Shown: positions 26,301 through 34,374 of the stretch, in pieces
Layout: each line of letters begins with the position of its first letter
How positions within the stretch are numbered: the stretch's first letter is position 1
Assembly: GCF_946220915.1 (NCBI RefSeq)
Contig: NZ_CAMIHH010000004.1
Location: 1-64,000, forward strand
Length of the DNA stretch: 64,000 nt
DNA from: an uncultured Flavobacterium sp.
Lineage (GTDB): Bacteria > Bacteroidota > Bacteroidia > Flavobacteriales > Flavobacteriaceae
Reading direction: 5' to 3'
Notes under the pieces: generated by a model
What the model was told of the DNA's origin: nothing
The model's database searches: none
What the model saw: only the letters and a program-made list of their open reading frames with translations
Program-made: the position numbers and the translations under genes

Positions 26301-26690
26301 TATGAAAATCCGGGGCTTGGGTCGCGCGCCTCTGTCATGTACAATACCACAGGCGAAAGCATTTATGCAGCAGGGCGTGGCTACCAGTTTAATGATTTTA
26401 TACAGGGCCCTACTTACAGGGGCAGCCTTATAGAATTACCAAGGCATTTAATAGATTTTGCCTATACCCAGCGTATTGTAAAGTCCTTACAGTTAAAATT
26501 CAGCGTACAGAACCTGCTTAACCAGGAAGTTAAAATAGCTGAGGACTACAACTTTACAAACAAATACGAGAAACAGCAGATTGTGCCGGCTACGGATGCC
26601 ACAAGCCATCCCACATCAAAAGGTGATAATATTTTTTCAAGGTTCAAGCCCGGCAGGCACTTTATCCTCTCCATTTCCTATTCTTTATAA
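23379..26690 (+). CDS. TonB-dependent receptor with STN signalling domain and carboxypeptidase-like domain
   Basis: This outer-membrane receptor of about 1100 residues should import a ligand with TonB energy and signal to FecR. From GTG 23379 it has a signal peptide ('KVLTALLLVYTGFYGQSLFG'), an STN secretin/TonB short domain ('NFPGETLVARLNRIAEGSNI'), a carboxypeptidase-regulatory-like domain ('IKGRIVETETSEPLPFASVL'), a plug ('SADRNAAEVVQRISGVTTVD', 'FIIVRGLNQRYNMTYLNDN') and a C-terminal beta-barrel ending 'FKPGRHFILSISYSL'. The GTG gives a normal signal peptide start; ATG 23286 would add 31 residues with no signal character. No SusD is encoded nearby. The two lipoproteins and the LRR protein downstream probably act with it; the ligand is unknown. 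Confidence 0.92.
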   Translation: MKTKEKVKLLNKVLTALLLVYTGFYGQSLFGQTITKNFPGETLVARLNRIAEGSNIPVLYDTNLAQGINVPALNGEGRGWDDILALSLSSTSLTYKKSSDGSYAIVKKEAGGSAGKGKGTIKGRIVETETSEPLPFASVLVEGTQIAANSDESGHYALPNIPEGNYVLVVSYVGYKTNSVPVEVEAGKTKDYDVVMTGDNQMLQEVVLNSFARIKGAVPHTTEKALVTEIKEAKSLVSGISSEQISRSADRNAAEVVQRISGVTTVDDKFIIVRGLNQRYNMTYLNDNVAPSTETNSRAFALDLIPSRIIDKIMVYKTASPENQGDATGGTIKIYTKDAKGVKHFDLELQMGYRENTTFNKNFLTYNGGKTDFLGFDDGTRKLPSAVPGYGSLKQATLRPSEYAKAFNPTLTHAEKTALPNIQLTTNYYNAFMLGSKVFSTLTSFGYKNESLKTELYRQQGMDFTGYGTTDRKGNEDRNVSTGQLNLLQNFTLTLRDSSTVSFKNFILQQGQDATIERVTQPSFTDIVTYEKDITLSYSQRFLYAGNLGGNHYFDHGKHQFQWNGGYTYSQQETPDQRVIRLRSLDQGIGVGDTGLQWWARGYDPTDTDDADTTPLDLGIISRLWSKNSEGVYNGSLDHTWKITNEIAVKAGTFHQWKKRQLDRRVYTVHEGNVNPDIASPINPNNGNYVDHNLVRFREHDLQNVWSETYLNDGLTGLQVFDRTSGSDTYTGTEQNNSGYAVLNFTPANRFLEIYGGVRYEYNRQKIAAAIPPGDNDGINAPILVDNPTHSWLPSVNISVRPSESWVFRAAYGKTVNRTEFREVSPFRELDFENNQVLYGNPNLISAKVDNYDVRVEFYPNKNAKGEIISIGAFYKDLKNPIERINTTNRVISLFPQITYQNAASATIKGLEFEVRKSFDFIPGEFFRNLSFIGNVSVIESVTKNVDTGFDENFTVKDRPLQGQVPYIINTGLYYENPGLGSRASVMYNTTGESIYAAGRGYQFNDFIQGPTYRGSLIELPRHLIDFAYTQRIVKSLQLKFSVQNLLNQEVKIAEDYNFTNKYEKQQIVPATDATSHPTSKGDNIFSRFKPGRHFILSISYSL

Positions 26691-26692
26691 TT

Positions 26693-28267
26693 ATGAAAAA
26701 AGAAACAACAATGAAGTATTTAAAAGCCATGATGCTATGTGTTGGAATGGCAATAGCAGCAATATCGTGCAATGATGCTGATAATTATTACGAACACCTG
26801 CACAATCAGCCGGAAGTGGTTACGGATTATAAGATGGTATATGCTGTGGGCGATACACTGGTATTGAAAGGCAGGCTCAATCCCGAAAACGGCTTGCAAA
26901 TCAGGATTGGCGATGCAGAAGCAGGTATCATCAGCTTCGAGAAAATAACGCAGACCAATGAAGGAGAAACTTTTGAGATCGACCAGGTACGTATTATCAT
27001 CACTGAGGCAATGGGTATTGGTAACGACCGGCCGGTTAGTATCGTATCCAATAACATTACAATCGCTGCACCCGCTATAGAAATTGTAGGCAACAGTGAC
27101 TCCGGCATCTTAGATGGTGAGCTCGAACTAACGGACTATGCGACATTGCCTGCCAATGCAAAAATGATGTACTGCCGAAGTGGCTCGGGCAACGTATATT
27201 ATTGGGAACCAACCGCAAAAAAACTGGTAAAGCTGTCGCCAGACGGAACTGCCCAGGATGTTTTCCTGCAAAGCAATGCTTCAGACAGTTTTGGTAACCT
27301 TAATATACAGGAATTTAATGCAGGGGGTATCGACCCTGAGGAAAAGTACTTTTACTTTTCAGCAAGGGTGCGGGAAATACCTAATGTGCCTAATAATGAA
27401 ATCTATAAGTTATGCCGCTGGGATATGGAGGCGCAGCAGTTTACGGTACTCAACCGTACGCTTTATCCCACTATTGCCAGCCAGCGTACCCTTGCATCGG
27501 CGCAACCCTTTGAAGGTCAGGTAAACCAGGTGAAAATCTACAAGATTACAGGCATCTTCCCGGATGCTGAAGGTAATGTATACATGGATCTGATGTCGCA
27601 TTTCCTTACACGCCTTGATGCTACGGGCAGCTACACCTATCATTTCGATACCGCAAATCGAACGGACCCTTTTATACCGGCCATACGGGACGAACAAACC
27701 GGTACCTATTATGGCGGTGGTGTTTTGCACCAAATGCTGCCCGGCGTTAGCATACCATTGAGCAATTTTACAAGTATAGATGCCGGCCAGCATTTACTAT
27801 TTGGGTCTACCAATGCTATCCGGCTGCTTATGTATGATCTGGTAAGCCAGTCGCAGGTATTCCAGATCAGGCCCAACTGGTACCTTAATACCAACTTTGA
27901 GGAAATACCTTACCTCACAGCATCCTTCGATGTAATAACCGGCCCTTCATATATTAGTCAGGAGATTCCCGGGGCATTCGGATATTTCCCGATGCCTGGC
28001 CAGAAATTGATCCTGTTAATGTACCAGGACCTGGGCAATACCGATAATGAACACTACCAGTCGCTTTACAGCCAGTACAAACTTCCTGCGTTGCAGCAGC
28101 TTGACTTTTCACAACGCAAGGGCGAGCGCTATGCACCCGGAAAACTGAAGCAAAACGGGTTTATACAATACTGGGACGATGAAATCCTGAATTATGACGA
28201 CAACGGCATGCTGTACATGACGGCCAACCACAAAACCACTATAGTAAAAACAAAATATATTGATTAA
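26693..28267 (+). CDS. PKD-like family surface lipoprotein of the TonB locus
   Basis: The 524-residue protein has a lipoprotein signal ending in 'AIAAISC', with the lipidated cysteine followed by 'NDADNYYEHLHNQPEV'. The N-terminal third looks like Ig/PKD-type beta-sandwiches ('YAVGDTLVLKGRLNPENGLQIRIG'). The rest has repeating strands rich in aromatic and acidic residues ('KYFYFSARVREIPNVPNNEIYKLCRWDME') and may be a beta-propeller. Similar lipoproteins follow TonB receptors in Bacteroidota loci and probably sit at the cell surface. It starts 2 bp after the receptor stop and abuts the next gene. A second ATG at 26711 is an alternative start. Confidence 0.75.
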   Translation: MKKETTMKYLKAMMLCVGMAIAAISCNDADNYYEHLHNQPEVVTDYKMVYAVGDTLVLKGRLNPENGLQIRIGDAEAGIISFEKITQTNEGETFEIDQVRIIITEAMGIGNDRPVSIVSNNITIAAPAIEIVGNSDSGILDGELELTDYATLPANAKMMYCRSGSGNVYYWEPTAKKLVKLSPDGTAQDVFLQSNASDSFGNLNIQEFNAGGIDPEEKYFYFSARVREIPNVPNNEIYKLCRWDMEAQQFTVLNRTLYPTIASQRTLASAQPFEGQVNQVKIYKITGIFPDAEGNVYMDLMSHFLTRLDATGSYTYHFDTANRTDPFIPAIRDEQTGTYYGGGVLHQMLPGVSIPLSNFTSIDAGQHLLFGSTNAIRLLMYDLVSQSQVFQIRPNWYLNTNFEEIPYLTASFDVITGPSYISQEIPGAFGYFPMPGQKLILLMYQDLGNTDNEHYQSLYSQYKLPALQQLDFSQRKGERYAPGKLKQNGFIQYWDDEILNYDDNGMLYMTANHKTTIVKTKYID

Positions 28268-29167
28268 ATGAAAATCTCCAGATATCTTTTTTTATTACCG
28301 ATACTTGCCCTTACAGCCTGTACGGAAGACTATCCCGATACGAACCAAAACAGTGATGAAGTAGCTTATGTTAACTTCTACAACGCTATTGAGGCTTCAC
28401 GTTTTGATGAAAACCTGCAACTGGGCGTGGATAACATGATTTACATAAATGATTCCGTACCCACAGCTATATTTCCGAAATATCCGCGCTTTTCGCAAAC
28501 CGTTACAGATGATGGGCGACAGTTCCCGGCGCATTTTACAGGATCTGAAACAGTTATTGATAATGGCGGCGGAGAGCCTATAGGGGTTAACTACCGCAAG
28601 GTATACTGGATGCCGATAGCCAGGGGCAGTTATGATTTTATCTATACATCGAAGAACAAAGTGTACCTCGAGAGGAAATCTTCGGTGTTGGAAAGCAAAT
28701 CCTATTATACGCAATACGTGGTGGAAAGCCCGGCGGCAGATTCGCTCTATACGGTTGTGGAAACCAGCGTGCCGAGGGAAGGCAAAAAAGGCATGGTGCG
28801 CGTACAGTTGGTAAACCTTTCGCCCGACCTGGGGCCTGTAAACATTTACCGCACCGACAACAATAATGTAACACTACCCAGCGACCTGCCCCAAGGCTAC
28901 ACGTTCGGGCAAACCGAGGTATATGACCTGAGCACGGAAGGCACGGAAAACACGTTTGACAAGATCTTTATAAAATTCCAGCGACCAGGCGATGTAAGTC
29001 CCATACAATCGGTTGCGGTACCGGCTGATTCCGGTGCGGTATACACCATAGTAGTGCAGGGTTTTACGCAGCAAACCCAAAGGAAAATAAAGATAGCCAA
29101 CAATGCCTACGCTACGGTAACGGTAGTGCCTGACCTGAGGGTTAACGTAAGAAGAATGTTTTTTTAA
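28268..29167 (+). CDS. DUF4397 domain-containing lipoprotein
   Basis: The 299-residue protein begins 'MKISRYLFLLPILALTACTED', a lipoprotein signal with a clear lipobox. Two DUF4397-type beta-sandwiches follow, one beginning 'VAYVNFYNAIEAS' and one at 'GMVRVQLVNLSPDLGPVNIYRTD'. The family is found on secreted and surface proteins; its exact function is not known. The gene starts directly after the stop of the previous lipoprotein, so it belongs to the receptor operon. Confidence 0.82.
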   Translation: MKISRYLFLLPILALTACTEDYPDTNQNSDEVAYVNFYNAIEASRFDENLQLGVDNMIYINDSVPTAIFPKYPRFSQTVTDDGRQFPAHFTGSETVIDNGGGEPIGVNYRKVYWMPIARGSYDFIYTSKNKVYLERKSSVLESKSYYTQYVVESPAADSLYTVVETSVPREGKKGMVRVQLVNLSPDLGPVNIYRTDNNNVTLPSDLPQGYTFGQTEVYDLSTEGTENTFDKIFIKFQRPGDVSPIQSVAVPADSGAVYTIVVQGFTQQTQRKIKIANNAYATVTVVPDLRVNVRRMFF

Positions 29168-29195
29168 ATTTTATAACTATTAAATATTACACACA

Positions 29196-31187
29196 ATGAA
29201 AAAAGGATTTTTACTTTTATTTCTTTTCACTTTTTTTGCCGCAAACGCACAGGTTACGGTAACTACAACGGCAGGTAACCTGCAGACGGACATGGCTGGG
29301 CAAACCGGTGTGACCCATCTTATCATTAACGGTACGCTAAAGGCAACCGACTTTAAATGGATGAAAAATGAATACAGCCTTGAAACGCTTGACCTGAGCG
29401 GGGTAACCGCTATTTTAGAGCATAATGGCCCGGGCGGCCCTGAAAACAGTGTAACATTTTATGCAGCCAATGAGTTTCCTGAACGCGGTATGTACCTGGA
29501 GCCAACGCTTACTACCATTATTTTACCTACCAATGGTGCAATAACTTCTATTGGTAAATATGCTTTTAGCAGCAATACCGCTTTAACCACATTTAATATT
29601 CCGGCATCGGTTACCAATATTAAAGATTTTGCATTTAATGGCTGTACCTCGTTAGTGGGCACGCTCACTATCCCCAACACGGTACAGACTTTAGGCCCTA
29701 ATGTTTTTACAAATACACGTTATACAACCGTTGTATTGCCGCAGGCGCTTACTACCATACCCGATAGCATGGTCAATGATAACCCGAACCTTACCACCAT
29801 GGAAATACCAGCAACGGTAACATCAATAGGCAATGGTGTTTTCCGAAATTGCCCTTTAATAACCAGTGTAATACTGCCTGCCGGTTTGCAGACTATAGGG
29901 GGAATCCAGACATTTATGAACACTGGTATTACATCGCTGGTTTTGCCGGAAGGAATACAGATGCTCCCTAATGCTACCGGCCTTGTACAGATGAATGCTA
30001 TGTATAATGGTTGTACACAACTGGTAAGCGTAAACATACCTATACCATCAAATGTAACCAGGCTTACTACAAACGTTTTTAGAGACACCCAGCTTACCCA
30101 CCTGGTTATACCCGAAGGTGTAAATTCACTATTAGCCAACGCCCTGGCAAATATGCCGGCACTAACCTATCTTGAGCTGCCCTCAACCCTTACAACCATA
30201 AATACCAATTATAGCTTAGGTGGTTTATCAGCACTGCAAACCCTTAAAGTACACAATCCGGTGCCTGTGGTTTTAGCCAGTACTCCTTTTGGACCTAACT
30301 TTGTTTTCGATCCTGTTACACTACAGGTACCTACCGGAACGCTGGCAGCTTATGACGCAGCTGATATATGGACCAACTTTATAAACATTGAAGAGTTTGG
30401 AGAGGCTCCGGCATTGGAGGTTTCTACCAATACGATTACTGCTGCCGCTGCGGGAGAGGATGTAACGGTAACAGTTACTGCCAATGTAGATTGGGAAGCA
30501 GCAGCCAACTTCAACTGGGTAACCATTTCACCTGCATCAGGTTCAGGGGATGGGCAGTTCGTCATCACCGTTACACCAAACACTACAGGTGCAGAGCGCA
30601 CAGCACTTATAGAGGTATTTGCCACAGCTGTAGAATCGCAGATCATTACCGTTATTCAGCCTGCTGCCGCACCGGCGCCAAGCCTTGTTGTTTCGGCTAA
30701 CAGCTTTAACGTGGCACAGGCGGGAGAAAGCGTAACAGCGAACATTACAGCCAATGTGGCCTGGACGGCAACTTCCAACTCAGAATGGCTTACGGTAGCG
30801 CCAGGATCAGGTACAGGTGATGCAACGCTTACGCTTACTGCCACGCCAAACACTACAGGTGCAGAGCGTACAGCCCTAGTTGAAGTAAGCGCTAACGGTG
30901 TAGAGTCACAAATAATCACGGTTACCCAATCCGGCACCATGGGCAACGACGACTTTAACGCTTTAAGCATAAAGGTTTATCCCAATCCGGCAACCGATGC
31001 AGTAACTGTTAGTGGCCTTTCGGCAGATGCCCTGCTTGAAGTGCTGAGCATTAATGGAAGTGTGATGGCAAAGCAGGCCATCGGCAACAACGGAACTTTT
31101 TCGGTAGCTGCTTTACCGGCAGGCTTTTATTTTGCCAGGATCACTTCTGAAGGAAAAACTACCGTGAAGAAAATAGTTAAGCAATAA
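29196..31187 (+). CDS. Secreted BspA-like LRR protein with two BACON domains and a T9SS sorting signal
   Basis: The 663-residue protein has a signal peptide ('MKKGFLLLFLFTFFAANA'), a BspA-type leucine-rich repeat region ('ITSIGKYAFSSNTALTTFNI', 'TVTSIGNGVFRNCPLITSV', about 100-390), two BACON domains (about 405-490 and 495-580) and a C-terminal type A sorting domain ('ALSIKVYPNPATDAVTVSGL', ending 'KTTVKKIVKQ') that directs type IX secretion and surface attachment. BspA-type repeats bind proteins or host surfaces and BACON domains may bind glycan or mucin. It is the last gene of the TonB receptor operon, 28 bp after the DUF4397 gene. Confidence 0.92.
   Translation: MKKGFLLLFLFTFFAANAQVTVTTTAGNLQTDMAGQTGVTHLIINGTLKATDFKWMKNEYSLETLDLSGVTAILEHNGPGGPENSVTFYAANEFPERGMYLEPTLTTIILPTNGAITSIGKYAFSSNTALTTFNIPASVTNIKDFAFNGCTSLVGTLTIPNTVQTLGPNVFTNTRYTTVVLPQALTTIPDSMVNDNPNLTTMEIPATVTSIGNGVFRNCPLITSVILPAGLQTIGGIQTFMNTGITSLVLPEGIQMLPNATGLVQMNAMYNGCTQLVSVNIPIPSNVTRLTTNVFRDTQLTHLVIPEGVNSLLANALANMPALTYLELPSTLTTINTNYSLGGLSALQTLKVHNPVPVVLASTPFGPNFVFDPVTLQVPTGTLAAYDAADIWTNFINIEEFGEAPALEVSTNTITAAAAGEDVTVTVTANVDWEAAANFNWVTISPASGSGDGQFVITVTPNTTGAERTALIEVFATAVESQIITVIQPAAAPAPSLVVSANSFNVAQAGESVTANITANVAWTATSNSEWLTVAPGSGTGDATLTLTATPNTTGAERTALVEVSANGVESQIITVTQSGTMGNDDFNALSIKVYPNPATDAVTVSGLSADALLEVLSINGSVMAKQAIGNNGTFSVAALPAGFYFARITSEGKTTVKKIVKQ
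30576..30868 (+). repeat. Direct repeat marking a BACON domain duplication
   Basis: An identical 23-bp stretch occurs at 30576-30598 and 30846-30868, in the same reading frame and 270 bp (90 codons) apart. It encodes the PNTTGAERTA motif of both BACON domains. Nearby segments are also similar, which fits a fairly recent in-frame duplication inside the LRR protein gene. Confidence 0.8.
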
Positions 31188-31221
31188 TAATACGCCTTTA
31201 AGGTTTATCGACCATTCAATT

Positions 31222-31509
31222 ATGCAGGGTATAAGTGCAAAGGAACACCAGATGATGGTTGCCGCATTTTATAAATATGAGCAGATGGCACAGGTGGCCC
31301 AAAGCAGTATTTCGGACGAGGAAGATACAAAGGCCCGTGAAGGGATAGCAGAACTGCAAAACCTCCACTCCGATTTCTGCCGCCTGCTCAGCGAGCTTGA
31401 GGTATGCGTGAAAAACTATCAAACGCGCCGCAGGTCAGTGCAGAGCCTCATGCACCGTTGCATCCGTAAAATGAACCCTGAAGTAAAAAAAAGGAGGCGG
31501 TACCTTTAA
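31222..31509 (+). CDS. Hypothetical small helical protein
   Basis: I do not recognise this 95-residue protein. It looks wholly alpha-helical, with an acidic first half ('KYEQMAQVAQSSISDEEDTKAREGIAELQNL') and a strongly basic tail ('YQTRRRSVQSLMHRCIRKMNPEVKKRRRYL'). It has no signal peptide or membrane helix. It starts 34 bp after the LRR protein gene on the same strand and is followed by a strong terminator, so it may be the last gene of that transcript. The coding call rests on its position and terminator. Confidence 0.6.
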   Translation: MQGISAKEHQMMVAAFYKYEQMAQVAQSSISDEEDTKAREGIAELQNLHSDFCRLLSELEVCVKNYQTRRRSVQSLMHRCIRKMNPEVKKRRRYL

Positions 31510-31543
31510 GCAGTTTTTTTCATGAATTTGTGTTATTACAAGG

Positions 31544-31570
31544 CAGGGAGCGATTAGCTCCCTGTTTTTA
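31544..31570 (+). terminator. Intrinsic terminator of the TonB receptor operon
   Basis: A perfect 8-bp stem (CAGGGAGC at 31544-31551 and GCTCCCTG at 31557-31564) with loop GATTA is followed by six bases of mostly T. It lies 35 bp after the last small gene. Confidence 0.88.
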
Positions 31571-31731
31571 TTATATGCCACCCTGTTGACTCGCCCAATT
31601 CGTATAATAATCTGGGAGCTGGTACTGTACCTTTTTATAATACAAGACTGTAGCTTTGGGAACAGGACAGTCCGGGAAAACAAACTTTTCTGTAATTGAT
31701 GGCTTGTCAAGTATGCTGTAGATCAAAACTA

Positions 31732-31774
31732 AAAACCAGTTAAATTGCTGTTTTATAATAATTTAACTGGTTTT
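31732..31774 (-). terminator. Hairpin terminator downstream of mnmE
   Basis: A perfect 15-bp A/T-rich stem (31732-31746 with 31760-31774) encloses a 13-nt loop. On the minus strand it is followed by more T, 30 bp after the mnmE stop. T-rich sequence on the other side could make it work in both directions. The stretch 31571-31731 holds no gene that I can support. Confidence 0.75.
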
Positions 31775-31803
31775 GTTTGTGTTGTTTTGATGCTTTTCGA
31801 TTG

Positions 31804-33201
31804 CTATTTACCAATGCAGAAGTTAGCAAAAATATTTCCAAGCAGTTCATCATTAGTTACCTGGCCGGTAATTTCGCCAAAGTGGTACAGCGCCTGCCGT
31901 ATGTCGATGGCCATAAGGTCGGCAGAAAGGCCGGAGCGTAATCCCCACTGCACCTTTTGTATTTCCTCCAGGGCTTTTAAAAGGGAATCGTAATGGCGGG
32001 TATTGGTCACAATGGTCTCGTTATTGCGCAATGCCCCGGTGTTGACGAATGACAGTAGCTTATCTTTCAGCTCTTCAACACCGGCGCTTTGTTTGGCAGA
32101 AAGAAGAAGAAGCTCCGGAATTGCCGAAAGTATTTCCTTGATTTCGCTTTTATCCAATTTATCGGCTTTGTTACCAATAACAACCAAAGGCTTTAGCGGA
32201 AATTGGTTTTTGATCTTTTCAACTTCATTTTTTAAATCGTCGAGTGAGTTTGCGTCAACCGTCAACTGATAACTGTCAACTAAATAAACAACTACCTGGG
32301 CCTGTTCCATCTTTTCGAAAGTCTTTTTGATGCCTATGCTTTCCACAACATCCTGCGTTTCGCGTATGCCTGCAGTGTCAATGAACCGGAAGCCAATGCC
32401 GTCGATTACCAGCTCGTCCTCAATAGTATCGCGCGTGGTTCCTGCTATGTCGCTTACAATGGCACGTTCCTCGTTCAGCAATGCATTAAGCAGGGTCGAT
32501 TTACCTACATTGGGCTCGCCCACAATAGCCACCGGAATCCCATTTTTTATGACATTCCCCACAGCAAACGAATCGATCAGCCTTTTAAGTACAAACGCAA
32601 TGCGGTTTAGCAATTCATGGAACTGTGTACGGTCGGCAAACTCCACGTCTTCTTCGGCAAAGTCGAGTTCGAGTTCTATCAGTGAGGCAAAATTTAGCAG
32701 CTCTTCGCGCAAACGGGCAATTTCACTGCTAAAGCCGCCGCGCATTTGCTGCATGGCAATCTGGTGGGAAGCTTCGTTATCGCTTGCCACGAGGTCGGCC
32801 ACCGCTTCGGCCTGGCTCAGGTCGAGTTTGCCATTCAGGAACGCACGCAGGGTAAACTCGCCGGCATTGGCCATGCGGCAGCCTTTTCGCAATAACAGCT
32901 GAATGATTTGCTGCTGGATAAATACCGATCCGTGACAGGAAATTTCTACTGTGTTTTCACCTGTGTATGAGTTTGTACCCTTAAACAGCGAAAGTAAAAC
33001 CTGGTCGTATGTTTTATCGCCATCAATGATGTGTCCCAGGTGCAGTGTGTGTGTTTTCTGCTTCGTTATGTCCTTACCCGAAACCGATGCAAATACTTTG
33101 GAAGCTATAGTTATTGCTTCGCTGCCCGAAACACGTATTACTGCAATGGCACCCGCACCCGAAGGCGTGGCAAGCGCTACTATGGTATCCTGTGGGATCA
33201 T
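31804..33201 (-). CDS. mnmE: tRNA uridine-5-carboxymethylaminomethyl modification GTPase MnmE
   Basis: MnmE works with MnmG to modify the wobble uridine of several tRNAs. The 465-residue protein has the N-terminal folate-binding domain ('DTIVALATPSGAGAIAVIRVSG', 'GENTVEISCHGS'), an inserted G domain (P-loop 'VGEPNVGKSTLLNALL', 'DIAGTTRDTIED', 'DTAGIRETQDVVE', 'NKAD') and the essential C-terminal C-x-G-K ('NFCIGK'). Its length is normal. It is transcribed alone from a promoter with a perfect -7 box. Confidence 0.98.
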   Translation of the reverse strand: MIPQDTIVALATPSGAGAIAVIRVSGSEAITIASKVFASVSGKDITKQKTHTLHLGHIIDGDKTYDQVLLSLFKGTNSYTGENTVEISCHGSVFIQQQIIQLLLRKGCRMANAGEFTLRAFLNGKLDLSQAEAVADLVASDNEASHQIAMQQMRGGFSSEIARLREELLNFASLIELELDFAEEDVEFADRTQFHELLNRIAFVLKRLIDSFAVGNVIKNGIPVAIVGEPNVGKSTLLNALLNEERAIVSDIAGTTRDTIEDELVIDGIGFRFIDTAGIRETQDVVESIGIKKTFEKMEQAQVVVYLVDSYQLTVDANSLDDLKNEVEKIKNQFPLKPLVVIGNKADKLDKSEIKEILSAIPELLLLSAKQSAGVEELKDKLLSFVNTGALRNNETIVTNTRHYDSLLKALEEIQKVQWGLRSGLSADLMAIDIRQALYHFGEITGQVTNDELLGNIFANFCIGK

Positions 33202-33215
33202 TTTTATTCTTTTTG

Positions 33216-33223
33216 CAAAGATA
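33216..33223 (-). promoter_or_regulatory. mnmE -7 promoter box
   Basis: TATCTTTG on the minus strand (33223 to 33216) is a perfect match to TAnnTTTG, 14 bp before the mnmE ATG. No FNR-shaped site lies at the -29.5 position, so this promoter is a negative control for the oxygen set. Confidence 0.6.
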
Positions 33224-33236
33224 GCCGTTTCGTAGC

Positions 33237-33284
33237 AGTTTTCAGTCGCAGCAACAGTATCGGTTGCGGCTGTAACTGAAAACT
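33237..33284. repeat. Intergenic hairpin element, part of a dispersed repeat
   Basis: AGTTTTCAGT at 33237-33246 and ACTGAAAACT at 33275-33284 are perfect 10-bp inverted copies. The 19-bp segment at 33239-33257 reappears, on the other strand, at 43637-43655. It lies between the divergent mnmE and universal stress protein genes. Confidence 0.65.
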
Positions 33285-33382
33285 GTGGATGAAAACTTTA
33301 CCCTTCTGTTAAGTCTGACCTAATAAGTAGGAAAAATTCATCATTTTTTAATATCTTTAGCATATCATGAATATCGTTAGCC

Positions 33383-34219
33383 ATGAAACAGATACTTTTT
33401 CCAACCGATTTTTCCGAAGCAGCCAATACAGCCTTTATTTATGCATTGAAGTTTGCCGATTCTTTTAATGCTGAACTGGTTATCCTGCATGTATATGATC
33501 TGCCCATAGTCGAAACACCGGCCATGCCTGAAACAACTGCTGAGATATTTGACATTGTGGAAATGAACCAGTTTGAGAGTTTCAGGGATGAGCTCCCAAA
33601 GCTGCACAGGATTGCCGAAAGCAAAAACCTCGGGCATGTAATGATGCGTAATGTATTGTTGTATGGCGACCTCGTGTACAACATCAATAAGGTATGTGCC
33701 GATGAAAACATCGACCTTGTAGTAATGGGTACAAAAGGTGCGAGCGGACTAAAGGAAACATTTATCGGCTCGGTAACGGCATCGGTCATTGCCAATGTGA
33801 AAGTGCCGGTGCTGGGCATACCTGCCGAAGCCGAATACCAGCCTATTAAAAGCATTGCATTTACTACCCAGTATAAAGATAAGGACAACGACTCGCTGAA
33901 ACGCGCGCTGGAAATTGCCGACCGGTTTGGTGCACGGGTGCAATGCATTTACATTAAAAACCCCGATGATCCGAGCGATCTTGAGGAAAAGATCAACGAA
34001 TGGAAAGTATACTACAGGGGCCGCAATATTGACTTTTTCAATATCGCAGGCGATCATATCGAACAGACATTACTTGATTTTATAGAGAACCAACATGTCG
34101 GCCTGCTTGTTATGCGCACCCATAAACGCGGTTTTTTTGAAAGCCTGTTCCACCGTAGCCTCACCAAAAAAATGGCCTATCACAGCAAAGTGCCGTTGCT
34201 TATTTATCATGAAGACTAA
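33383..34219 (+). CDS. Universal stress protein with two Usp domains
   Basis: The 278-residue cytoplasmic protein contains two tandem Usp folds. The first (1-150) has 'KQILFPTDFSEAANTAFIYALKFA' and the nucleotide-loop-like 'LVVMGTKGASGLKETFIGSVTASVI'; the second (about 150-278) has 'KSIAFTTQYKDKDNDSLKRALEIA' and 'LLVMRTHKRGFFESLFHRSLTKKMAYHS'. UspA-type proteins help cells survive growth arrest and stress, often with ATP binding. The gene stands alone. An imperfect -7 box TATCTTTA lies at 33352-33359; only a TGAC half-site is near the position of the oxygen-block sites, which I do not count. Confidence 0.93.
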   Translation: MKQILFPTDFSEAANTAFIYALKFADSFNAELVILHVYDLPIVETPAMPETTAEIFDIVEMNQFESFRDELPKLHRIAESKNLGHVMMRNVLLYGDLVYNINKVCADENIDLVVMGTKGASGLKETFIGSVTASVIANVKVPVLGIPAEAEYQPIKSIAFTTQYKDKDNDSLKRALEIADRFGARVQCIYIKNPDDPSDLEEKINEWKVYYRGRNIDFFNIAGDHIEQTLLDFIENQHVGLLVMRTHKRGFFESLFHRSLTKKMAYHSKVPLLIYHED

Positions 34220-34374
34220 CGGCAGTGCCGGTTAGCGTATATTGCAGGATTCGCTTTTACTGCAAATGAAACTATTGGTTTAAGCTTTAATTAACAGCCA
34301 ATGCTTTCTTAATGAGGAAGTAGCGCACCCTGATTGCTTTGTAATTTTAGGTTATAATTAAAAAAGTACGCATT

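Noticed and set aside
31571..31746. A minus-strand open frame of about 57 codons downstream of mnmE that could be a gene remnant.
   Set aside because: It has no ATG start, overlaps the terminator hairpin and matches no family that I know. Another frame here (31435-31710) overlaps the small helical gene and also lacks support.
33316..33329. TGAC half-site upstream of the universal stress protein gene at about the distance of the FNR-shaped sites.
   Set aside because: The second half-site is missing and the alignment is off by a base, so I do not count it as a sixth site.
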